From contig CAJTPS010000024.1 in assembly GCA_910578555.1 (NCBI GenBank), forward strand, positions 1 to 53,375: a stretch of DNA of 53,375 nucleotides, in the 5' to 3' direction. Below, in pieces: positions 25,101 to 32,800 of the stretch. The notes beneath the pieces were generated by a model. That model was given only the letters and a program-made list of their open reading frames with translations, was not told where the DNA came from and ran no database searches. This stretch comes from an uncultured Lachnospiraceae bacterium (GTDB lineage Bacteria > Bacillota > Clostridia > Lachnospirales > Lachnospiraceae). Position 1 is the stretch's first letter, and every line of letters begins with the position of its first letter. The position numbers were made by a program, and so were the translations under genes.

Positions 25101-27574
25101 TCAATCCGGCGCAGCTTATCATTACGGCACGGGACATGAATATACTGACCGGTGATCCGGTTCCGCCGGCGAATGTATACGAATATACAGTAAGCGGCCT
25201 TATGGCGGACGACGTTCTTTTCGCGGAACCGTCTTTTTCCTGCGGGATCACGGACAGTACGGCGGCAGGGCGGTATGACATTGTGCCTTCCGGTGCCGAT
25301 GCGGGAACGAATTACAATATATTTTACAGGTGTGGTCTGCTGACCGTGGCGAGCGAATATGTTTCCTGTACAGTCAGTTTTGATGTGCAGAGGCATGGTA
25401 CGGCGCCGGCGGACATAATTGATGTTAAGGTCGGCAGTATGATCGGCAGACCCGCCGATCCGGAGGCAGCAGGATATCGTTTTGACGGCTGGTATCAGGA
25501 CGGGGCATGCACGAAGGCGTGGAACTTTGAGGCGGATATCGTACAGTCGGATATGACGCTGTATGCGAAGTGGCTGGACGTGAGTGAGAGCAGCGAGTTT
25601 GCGATTCAGGAGATCGCGGATGTATATTATACCGGTAAGGCATGCAAACCGGCGGTCAGTGTGTATGACGGTGATATGCTCTTAAAGTCAGGCAGAGATT
25701 ATCAGATCAAATATTATAATAATATCAACTCGAATAAGGATGGCGTGCTTAAACAGGGGAACGGTGAAGGCCCGTATTTCAATGCGGCGCTTCCTTATGC
25801 GGAGATTATCGGCAAGGGTAATTATACGGATCGGATCAAAGACGGAAACAAGGATACGGTCAAGGTTAATTTCAATATTCTCAGAACTGCGGTCGGTGAT
25901 GGCGGCAGTCAGCCTGCGGCCGGGATCGTGCTGAAGATTTCTGATCAGCTTACGACGGCGAAGAGAGCGCAGAAGCCTTTCACTTCCATTAAGTATGTTA
26001 AAGGGATGAAGAAGGACAGCGATTTCGAGTTGTGTCTGACGGCGGTGAATGCACGTGACCAGGCGGGCAGCAGTCTGCAAAATGACGGGGAACTCCCGGA
26101 CGCTGCCATACCGGCAGGCTGCAGCGGAGAGTTTCTGCTGACGGTAAAAGGCATCGGCAATTATGATGGAACCATCTGCAGGGAGATCCATGTAACGGAT
26201 AAAGCACATCTGATTAAGAATGCAACGATTATGATCGGAAAGAACCAGAAGAATGTTACGTTTACGGGTGAACCGGTACGGTTGAATCCGGCGGAGGTAA
26301 GCACGGCGGATACCTTTATCGTGAAATGCGGCACGACGATTTTGAGACCTTTCAGGGATTATACAGTGCAGTATCGCAATCATGACAGAGTCGGTAAGGC
26401 GGAACTGATCATTACGGGAACAGGAGAATATGCCGGAAGTAAAACAGTGTCTTTCAATATCAAAGGAAAAGCATTTACGGCGAAGACCGTTCTGACGAAA
26501 GGAATAGAGAATAAGGTGTATACGGGCAGAGCGATCACACAGAACGGTATAGCCCTGTCATATGGCATGGGAGACGAGGCACCGCAGCCGCTGCGGTACG
26601 GCAGGGATTACACGATCAGCTACAGCGGGAATATCAATAAGGGCACTGCCACGATGACCTTTAAGGGCGCGGCGGATGCGGGGTACAGCGGCAGCTTTAA
26701 GAAGACATTCAAGATCACGGCGGCCGATATTGCGAAGGTAAACCGGCCGGCATCGATGGAGAATATGGTCTTTGACTACTGCAAAGCCGGCGTGAAGCCT
26801 GTGGAAGAAATCAGCCTCACGAATCAGGAGGGAATAACGCTTAGAAACGGTAAAGACTATACGCTGAAATATGTCAATAACAAGGCGGTTGCAGGCGCTT
26901 CTGATGAAGAGCCCCCGACGGTGATCGTGAAGGGCAAGGGCAACTACACCGGGGAGTTTAGCCTGCACTTTGACATTGTCAGAACGGATTTGCGGGCGGA
27001 CAGTATTCAGATCAAGACGACACCGGTTGCATATAAGGAGAATAGGGCACCGGATTATGCCTATAAACCTGTGGTGAAGCTGATGGACGGCAAGTCAGCC
27101 CTGCGTGCGGGGAAAGATTATGAGATCGAATACCGGAATCATACGCAGGCCGATTATGACAGCTATATACATAATTTGCAGAATCAAACAGATGGCAGCA
27201 CGCCGCAGGAGGGTGAACTGAAAGTGGAAGACGGTGTGCCGGTGGCAGTGATCACCGGGGCCGAAGGGGCTTCATACAGACTGGAGCAGCCGATCATCGT
27301 GCCGCTGCCGATCTATCTGAATAAACTGACCAAAACGGCGCTGGCGGTATATATTGATGAGGCGGTATATTCGGGCGGTCAGGTTACGCCGGAAGTGACG
27401 GTATTCTACGGCGGAGGGCAGATCAGGGAAGGCGAACACTATACCCTTTCTTACGGTAAGAATGTTGCATCGGGTAAGAATAAGGGCAGTGTGGTGATCA
27501 GCGGCGTTGGACCGTATTACGGCGGCAGTGTAACCGTGAAGTTTGATATTGTGAAAAAACCGATCAGCTATTAG
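22169..27574 (+). CDS. Secreted transglutaminase-like/thioredoxin-like repeat protein
   Basis: This 1801-residue protein starts at the ATG at 22169 after GAGGGGTAGGGAA; the next codon is also ATG. A signal peptide (about 1-36, ending AYA) leads into a Glu/Pro/Asp linker (about 45-185) containing two copies of a 28-residue unit. Residues about 300-410 are a transglutaminase-like papain-fold domain with a visible triad: Cys352 (VCQGYA), His380 (NHAWN) and Asp395 (VDVTWDDP). Residues about 440-590 resemble DUF5050-type beta-propeller sequence. About 605-745 is thioredoxin-like, with Cys634 and Cys637 (TCGNCRG) and a cis-Pro-like VTWPV. Then follow a Big3-type domain (about 750-825), MBG-like units, an InlB-type B repeat (about 1068-1135) and several copies of a YTGK-x-x-KP/DYT-x-x-Y-x-NN repeat. 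There is no sortase signal. Protein cross-linking or deamidation plus thiol exchange outside the cell is plausible but inferred. Confidence 0.9.
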   Translation: MMSGKCKMSWKRSLAGVLSAVMVFSTVQLPAGTAYAKEAAVTASENGNASGISGETDADESVQKNEPASGEDSSSIELQEPEEEQDSSDTETQEPGDGEDPSDTEVKEPEEEQDSSDTETQEPDEGEEPSDTEMQEPVDGEKPSGDDDAADEEAEDETDTSDANEVRVSGISDNDADSPDSQEIWMEAELDGAYQFGGSPAAKGNLLVYGETAYSSEAEEYLYQQMRERIEMIDISAYRLDLEGTKNLIYGVLNEYPDLYYVKREFSYSPGEYINAVILTYNDTYDDAAFQKGVSSALACVDNQMSDLEKAVVLHDYLTVNCEYDYENLNANTIPDASYSAYGVFAERIAVCQGYALAYKYLLNQVGIDCYMVTSDSMNHAWNMIVLDGQYYQVDVTWDDPVWDKVGRAVHTYMFRSDAAFAKHQDWVVTSGSSVVDYQATDTRYDNAFWVDCDSPLVLAGDDCYYITDSGNVNKTRLEDITDAGTFVQSIGRWPVWGGSDNWIGAFSGLFQIQDRLYYNDKASIYSIALDGTDRKTEFTADTSTGYIYGSAYCQGKVLYALHQTPNIEAKEVVLTADIDTGGGEPEEPDDPPEDDKALDLDNLSYEYTALDETTITSAAEGRPKLLVFYSNTCGNCRGTIQNLSSSIDSFAGIDIYAIETTQKTKEEVAAYQKQYGCEEITFSYDITKRNENSMWAYARAAGIGEGGSEVRVTWPVICYIDANNRLQYVTTGWYAAEDILANLKLYTNWTASASIRRPAKTTYKTGQSLDVTGGKVTYPSGNKMVTIDMKANMVSGFDSSKPGICTVTVTCGGYTMDFDVLIVEEPVLTASYGQKLRELTFPSNSYGTYSWSAEVDTEQELAQVGERIFAAVFTPDDASRFGKLTDLQIKVTTKRTLDNTFHVAFKNKSFTYNGVGQEPKVVVSAAGSALTGGTQVVLTEGLDYELAYVNNTDAGTATVVVTGVNVYQGSISRDFDINPAQLIITARDMNILTGDPVPPANVYEYTVSGLMADDVLFAEPSFSCGITDSTAAGRYDIVPSGADAGTNYNIFYRCGLLTVASEYVSCTVSFDVQRHGTAPADIIDVKVGSMIGRPADPEAAGYRFDGWYQDGACTKAWNFEADIVQSDMTLYAKWLDVSESSEFAIQEIADVYYTGKACKPAVSVYDGDMLLKSGRDYQIKYYNNINSNKDGVLKQGNGEGPYFNAALPYAEIIGKGNYTDRIKDGNKDTVKVNFNILRTAVGDGGSQPAAGIVLKISDQLTTAKRAQKPFTSIKYVKGMKKDSDFELCLTAVNARDQAGSSLQNDGELPDAAIPAGCSGEFLLTVKGIGNYDGTICREIHVTDKAHLIKNATIMIGKNQKNVTFTGEPVRLNPAEVSTADTFIVKCGTTILRPFRDYTVQYRNHDRVGKAELIITGTGEYAGSKTVSFNIKGKAFTAKTVLTKGIENKVYTGRAITQNGIALSYGMGDEAPQPLRYGRDYTISYSGNINKGTATMTFKGAADAGYSGSFKKTFKITAADIAKVNRPASMENMVFDYCKAGVKPVEEISLTNQEGITLRNGKDYTLKYVNNKAVAGASDEEPPTVIVKGKGNYTGEFSLHFDIVRTDLRADSIQIKTTPVAYKENRAPDYAYKPVVKLMDGKSALRAGKDYEIEYRNHTQADYDSYIHNLQNQTDGSTPQEGELKVEDGVPVAVITGAEGASYRLEQPIIVPLPIYLNKLTKTALAVYIDEAVYSGGQVTPEVTVFYGGGQIREGEHYTLSYGKNVASGKNKGSVVISGVGPYYGGSVTVKFDIVKKPISY

Positions 27575-27610
27575 ACGGGATAAAAAATTTATAGAATTTT
27601 AACTTTTCTA

Positions 27611-27639
27611 TTGACACATGGTTTAGATAGTGCTACGAT
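27611..27639 (+). promoter_or_regulatory. Promoter upstream of the amt-PII gene, -10 inside a dyad
   Basis: TTGACA (27611-27616), a 17-nt spacer and TACGAT (27634-27639) form a good sigma-A promoter. The -10 hexamer is one arm of the inverted repeat TACGAT-ACAA-ATCGTA (27634-27649), so a repressor could cover it, or the first transcribed bases could fold. The predicted start is about 27646. Confidence 0.65.
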
Positions 27640-27658
27640 ACAAATCGTAAAAGCAAAG

Positions 27659-27688
27659 GCGCTTTGAGGAAACTCAAGGCGCTTTTTT
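27659..27688 (+). terminator. Intrinsic terminator in the amt-PII leader
   Basis: A 10-bp stem, GCGCTTTGAG (27659-27668) with CTCAAGGCGC (27673-27682), is closed by a GAAA tetraloop and followed by six T. It lies only about 15-45 nt after the predicted start of the promoter at 27611 and 85 nt after the preceding stop codon. It could end the upstream gene, attenuate the amt-PII transcript, or both. Confidence 0.8.
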
Positions 27689-27833
27689 ATATCATAGGAA
27701 AGTACGTTCTATGATATAAAATGGATGCGCAGCTATGCGCGCGGAACAAAAGCTGTGCTTGTCAAAGGATGTGGAAGCTGGAGTAAGCGAAGCACACTTT
27801 TGTTCATTTGCCTAAAAGCAGTTGAGGAGCTGC
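27688..27833 (+). promoter_or_regulatory. Multi-hairpin leader of the amt-PII gene
   Basis: Four more inverted repeats lie between the terminator and the start codon. TATATCATAG (27688-27697) pairs with CTATGATATA (27709-27718). GCGCA (27727-27731) pairs with TGCGC (27736-27740). GAACAAAAG (27744-27752) pairs with CTTTTGTTC (27797-27805), continued by TGTGCTT (27754-27760) with AAGCACA (27790-27796); this makes a 16-bp stem with one bulged C. GCAG (27818-27821) pairs with CTGC (27830-27833), close to the ribosome binding site. I do not recognise it as a named riboswitch, and it lacks the paired hexaloops of ANTAR-target RNAs. A dispersed repeat is an alternative explanation. Confidence 0.5.
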
Positions 27834-27854
27834 AGGAACGGAGGAAATTTATCT

Positions 27855-29624
27855 ATGACAGAGGAAATTATGGAGGTTTTAAACGGACAGGTGTTCGGCG
27901 TCTGGTTTCTGATCGGCGCAGCGCTGGTATTCTGGATGCAGGCCGGATTCGCAATGGTCGAGACAGGTTTTACCAGAGCCAAAAATGCGGGAAACATCAT
28001 TATGAAAAATCTGATGGATTTCTGCATCGGTACGGTAGTATTTATTCTGATCGGATTCAGTTTACTGTTGGGTGAGGATCTGATGGGACTGATCGGTAAG
28101 CCGGGATTTGACATTTTTACAAGCTATGCGGATTTTGACTGGTCGAATTTCGTGTTTAACCTGGTATTCTGTGCGACCACGGCGACGATCGTGTCCGGGG
28201 CAATGGCGGAGAGAACGAAGTTCTTAAGCTACTGCGTTTACTCGGCGGTGATCTCCGCGCTGATCTATCCGATCGAAGCGCACTGGATCTGGGGCGGCGG
28301 CTGGTTATCCCAGATGGGCTTTCACGATTTTGCCGGTTCCTGTGCGATACATATGGTGGGCGGTATCTCTGCGCTGATTGGTGCGAAGATCCTCGGTCCC
28401 CGTATCGGGAAATTCACGAAAGACAAGAGCGGCAGGATCACCAGGGTTAATGCTTTTCCGGGGCATAATATCCCGATCGGTGCGCTGGGCGTGTTTATTC
28501 TGTGGCTCGGCTGGTACGGATTTAACGGTGCTGCGGCTGTGACCGTGGAGCAGCTGGGTTCCATCTTTGTGACGACGACGATCGCGCCGGCGATTGCTAC
28601 GGTAGTATGTATGATTTTTACATGGATCAAATACGGTAAGCCTGATGTATCCATGTGCCTGAATGCTTCGCTGGCAGGTCTGGTTGCAATTACGGCGCCC
28701 TGTGATGTCACGGATGCCTTCGGTGCAATCGTGATCGGCGCGGTTGCAGGTTTTCTGGTAGTATTCGGCGTATGGCTGTTAGATTATAAGCTTCGCATAG
28801 ACGATCCTGTCGGCGCGGTTGCGGTGCATTGTATGAACGGTATCTGGGGTACGATTGCAGTTGGTCTGTTCGCGACGAACAGTGCGCCGGAATACGCGAT
28901 TGCGGATGCGTCAGGAAACGAACTTGTCGGTCTGTTCTACGGCGGCGGGTTTGAACTGCTCGGCTTACAGTTCATCGGATTCGCTGCGGTTGCGGCGTGG
29001 ACGGCAGTTACGATCACGATCGTATTTCTGGTAATCAAGGCAGTGATCGGGCTGCGCGCTTCCGAGGAAGAAGAGATCGTAGGACTTGACGCTACGGAGC
29101 ATGGTCTGGCGTCCGCTTACTCAGGCTTCAGCCTTATGGATGTATCGAATACGATGTCGATGGAGATCAATGAGAATACCAGCCTCGGAACAGAAGACTA
29201 CAATGAGGCATCCGACGTACAAAAAGATGCGGCGGTAAAAGTCGCTCAAGTGCCGATGGCGTCCGCGACAGGCATGTATAAAGTATCCATTATCGCGAAG
29301 CTGTCCAGATATGATCAGCTGCGCAAAGCCATGAACGACCTGGGCGTAACCGGCATGACGGTGACACAGGTTATGGGCTGCGGTATCCAGAAGGGTGCAG
29401 GCGAGATGTATCGTGGCGTCGAGATGGATGCGACCCTGCTGCCGAAGGTTAAGGTCGAGGTTGTAGTCAGCAGGATTCCGGTAGAAAATGTGGTGGAAGC
29501 GGCTAAGAAAGCGCTTTACACAGGCCATATCGGAGACGGCAAGATCTTCGTTTACAATGTAGACAGAGTTGTGAAAGTCCGCACGGGCGAAGAAGATTTC
29601 GCGGCGCTGCAGGACGTTGAATAA
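27855..29624 (+). CDS. amt: Ammonium transporter fused to a PII regulator
   Basis: The ATG at 27855 follows GGAGGAAATTT and gives 589 residues. Residues 1 to about 405 are a full Amt/Rh-type ammonium channel with about 11 membrane segments, including the conserved block DFAGSCAIHMVGG and the second pore histidine in VAVHCMNGIWG. After a linker of about 60 residues, about 474-580 is a complete PII (GlnB/GlnK) domain. It has the T-loop with QKGAGEMYRG (Tyr519 at the position of the uridylylated Tyr51 of GlnB), the B-loop TGHIGDGKIFV and the C-loop VRTGEED. In most bacteria amtB and glnK are separate neighbours and GlnK plugs the channel in response to 2-oxoglutarate and ATP/ADP; here sensor and channel are one chain. 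The gene is monocistronic, with a structured leader and its own terminator. Confidence 0.95.
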   Translation: MTEEIMEVLNGQVFGVWFLIGAALVFWMQAGFAMVETGFTRAKNAGNIIMKNLMDFCIGTVVFILIGFSLLLGEDLMGLIGKPGFDIFTSYADFDWSNFVFNLVFCATTATIVSGAMAERTKFLSYCVYSAVISALIYPIEAHWIWGGGWLSQMGFHDFAGSCAIHMVGGISALIGAKILGPRIGKFTKDKSGRITRVNAFPGHNIPIGALGVFILWLGWYGFNGAAAVTVEQLGSIFVTTTIAPAIATVVCMIFTWIKYGKPDVSMCLNASLAGLVAITAPCDVTDAFGAIVIGAVAGFLVVFGVWLLDYKLRIDDPVGAVAVHCMNGIWGTIAVGLFATNSAPEYAIADASGNELVGLFYGGGFELLGLQFIGFAAVAAWTAVTITIVFLVIKAVIGLRASEEEEIVGLDATEHGLASAYSGFSLMDVSNTMSMEINENTSLGTEDYNEASDVQKDAAVKVAQVPMASATGMYKVSIIAKLSRYDQLRKAMNDLGVTGMTVTQVMGCGIQKGAGEMYRGVEMDATLLPKVKVEVVVSRIPVENVVEAAKKALYTGHIGDGKIFVYNVDRVVKVRTGEEDFAALQDVE

Positions 29625-29657
29625 AGCGTATACCTATATCCCTTAGTTTGTATATAT

Positions 29658-29700
29658 AAAACGGACTCCCGGTGCTTCCACCACCGGGGGTTCGTTTTAT
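29658..29700 (+). terminator. Terminator after amt-PII
   Basis: A 17-bp stem, 29658-29674 with 29682-29698, pairs throughout with G-T wobbles only. It starts with AAAACG and ends with CGTTTTAT, so it can work in both directions. Confidence 0.9.
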
Positions 29701-29744
29701 AATCAGAATTTGCTGAAATGCTGTAAAATGTAGTGACATATAAC

Positions 29745-29774
29745 TTGATAAAGTGTGATAAAGTAGAGTATGAT
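29745..29774 (+). promoter_or_regulatory. Promoter of the BspA-like gene
   Basis: TTGATA (29745-29750), an 18-nt spacer and TATGAT (29769-29774) lie 43 nt before the ATG at 29818. Confidence 0.65.
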
Positions 29775-29817
29775 TAAAGAGTAAATTCGAAAAAAGACAA
29801 ATAGGAGAGACAAACTT

Positions 29818-32800
29818 ATGAGGCGGATGAAAAAGATCTTGGCGATTGCGCTTGCCGTATGTTTACTGTGCGGGACATACGGCAGTGATGTATTGGCGGT
29901 GGAAGGAATATCGAATCCTGACCAGGTGAATCCCGTAGCGGAATCAGAGACGGATCGTGCCGGGAATCAGGAAGACGGAACCGGAATAGATGAAACGGGC
30001 ACAGATGAGTCCGGGGCGGCAGAGGATGGTGCTGCGGGAGGTGCGTCAGGGCAGCCGGACAGTGGAACAATAGAGGATACGGAAGATGGCAGTTTCGGAG
30101 AAGAAACAGACGGGACAGGGAGCGCTGATTCCGAAGAGGAGACGGATGCGGGAGAAGACGATGCGCCCGCAGAGGAAGATACGGACGAGGGTGAAGACGA
30201 TGTATCCGCAGAGGAAGATACGGACGGGAGAGAGGACGATGCGCCTGCGGAAGAAGATACGGACGGGAGAGAAGACGATGCGTCCACAGAAGAAGATACG
30301 GATGAGGGTGAGCCGGTTCTTCCGGAGGACGGAGAAAGTGTTTCCGACAACAGCATAAGTATTTCTGAGAATAATCTTCCCCGATATAATGCCGCAGGCA
30401 TGGAGACAGAAGAGAACTTCGACTATACTGTGGACAGCAAAACTAATACGGTTACGTTGAATGGTTACGCGACAGGCTATGTAGGCGGTGCGGAACTGTA
30501 TATTCCGGCCACTTTAGGCGGATATCCCGTGACCGAGATTAAGAGCGCGGCATTTAAAAAGACGATACTGCTTGAGACTGTAGTTATTCCGGACAGTGTA
30601 GAGACGATCGGAACAGCAGCTTTTATGGACTGTGCAATATTGTCATCCGTGACCTTGCCAAAGGGACTGAAAAGCATGGGATATCAGGCGTTTCAGAACT
30701 GCGTTTCGCTGACGGCGATCGAGATCCCCAAAAGCCTTGAGACAGGTCAAGGGATAGACAATCCGGATTACGGAATGTTCAGGGGCTGTGATAAATTAAA
30801 GAACGTTACTTTTGAAGAAGGCACAACAAGGATTGTGAAGCAATTGTTTATGGGGTGTGCTTCACTGGAAGAAATCACGATACCGGATACAGTTACGACG
30901 ATAGAATATATGGCCTTTGAGCGATGTGTAAATTTGAGAAAGGTCAGTATTTCCGATTCGGTTACGGAAATAGGAAATGATGCTTTTAAAGATTGTACCG
31001 GACTGACGCAGATCGTACTGCCGGACAGTGTAACCACAATCGGACTGCATGTATTTAAAGGCTGTACAGGTCTGGCCGAAGTAACGCTGTCCAGGAATCT
31101 GAAGACTATGGGGTATGAAACCTTTAAGGACTGTACTTCATTGACAACAATTGAAATCCCGAAAAGTCTGGAAAGCGGCGGAAGTATAGATAACGGAGAG
31201 TACGGGAGTTTTGCGGGATGTGAGAAATTAAAGAGCGTTACTTTCGAGGATGGAGCGACGAGGATAGCGGATCATTTGTTTATGGGATGCACTTCGCTGG
31301 AAGAAATCGTGATACCGGATACGGTTACTGTGATAGAATATATGGCTTTTACAAGCTGTGTAAATTTGAAAAAGGTTACGATTCCAAATTCGGTAAGCGA
31401 AATAGAAAATGACGCGTTTCGCGACTGCACGGGAATGACTGCGCTTACACTGCCGGACAGCGTGACCACAATCGGACTGCATGTATTTAAAGGCTGTACA
31501 GGTCTGGCCGAAGTAACGCTGTCCAGGAATCTGAGGACTATGGGATATGAGACCTTTAAGGGCTGTACTTCATTGACGACAATTGAAATTCCGAAAAGCC
31601 TGGAAAGCGGCGGAAGTATAGACAATGGAGAGTACGGGAGTTTTGCGGGATGTGAGAAATTAAAGAGCATAACCTTCGAAGAAGGTGTGACGAGAATAGC
31701 AGACCATTTGCTCATGGGATGCACGTCGTTGGAGGAAATTATTATACCGGATACGGTTACTGTGATCGAGCGTCTGGCTTTTGAAGGTTGTACTAATCTG
31801 ACACATATCAGTATTCCGGCTTCGGTGACTAAGATAGAAAGCAGAGCATTTAGAAACTGTACCGGAATGACTGGCATTGATCTGTCTGATGGTTTGACGG
31901 AAATAGGAAATGCCGCGCTTCAGGGATGTACGGGACTGACGGAAATTAAAGTGCCGGAATCAGTGAGAAGTCTGGGAACTGAGCTTTTGTCCGGATGCTT
32001 ATCTCTGGAAAAGGCTTATCTTGGAGACTCCGTAACGATTTTGAGAACAAATACTTTTTCTGACTGTACGAAACTCACAGATCTGCACCTGCCGGAGGGA
32101 CTGCTGACAGTGGAAAGCAGTGCTTTTGCCAACTGCGATTCCCTGCCGGAGATCATTTTGCCGGAGCACGTGACAAAAGTGGACACGAGAGCGTTCTTTG
32201 ACTGTGATGGATTAACTAAAGTAATAATTCCCGACAGTGTTACAAGTCTGGGTACCTATGTGTTTGCAGAATGCGAACTGCTGTGCGATGTGTCACTGGG
32301 TACAGGAATTACGACGATTCCTTCTTATGGGTTTAATCTGTGTCCATCCTTGCAGAAGATCGTGCTGCCTTATCGTGTAGCGACGATCAAGAGCAACGCT
32401 TTTAAAGACTGTGCTCAATTTACGGAAATTACCATACCGAGGGCAACGACTGTTATTGAGAATAACGCGTTCAGCTACCCGCTGAAGCTGACGATCTACG
32501 GCGTATCAGGTACATATGCGGAAACCTATGCCGCAAGCGTCGGGGCGACATTCGTCAATCTGGAAAAGAAAGCGACGCAAGTACATCTGGACAAGACGGA
32601 ATTAAAGCTGGGCAACGGTAAGAAAACGAAGCTGATCCTCAGTGTCACACCCGCCGATTTTACGGATGAAGTGTCATGGAAGAGCAGCGATACGAAAGTA
32701 GTGACAGTGGAAGATACGGGTGAGGTCACTGCGAAGTCGTTAGGTACGGCAACTGTGAAAGTGACGGTCGGCGATGTCAGCGCATCCTGCAAAATCACTG

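Noticed and set aside
27611..27720. ANTAR-target RNA controlling the amt gene
   Set aside because: The hairpins have tetraloops (ACAA, GAAA) and do not show two hexaloops with A at position 1 and G at position 4.
27725..28075. A 116-codon plus-strand frame overlapping the start of the amt gene
   Set aside because: It runs through the hairpin leader in another frame and has no ribosome binding site; the Amt frame is unambiguous.
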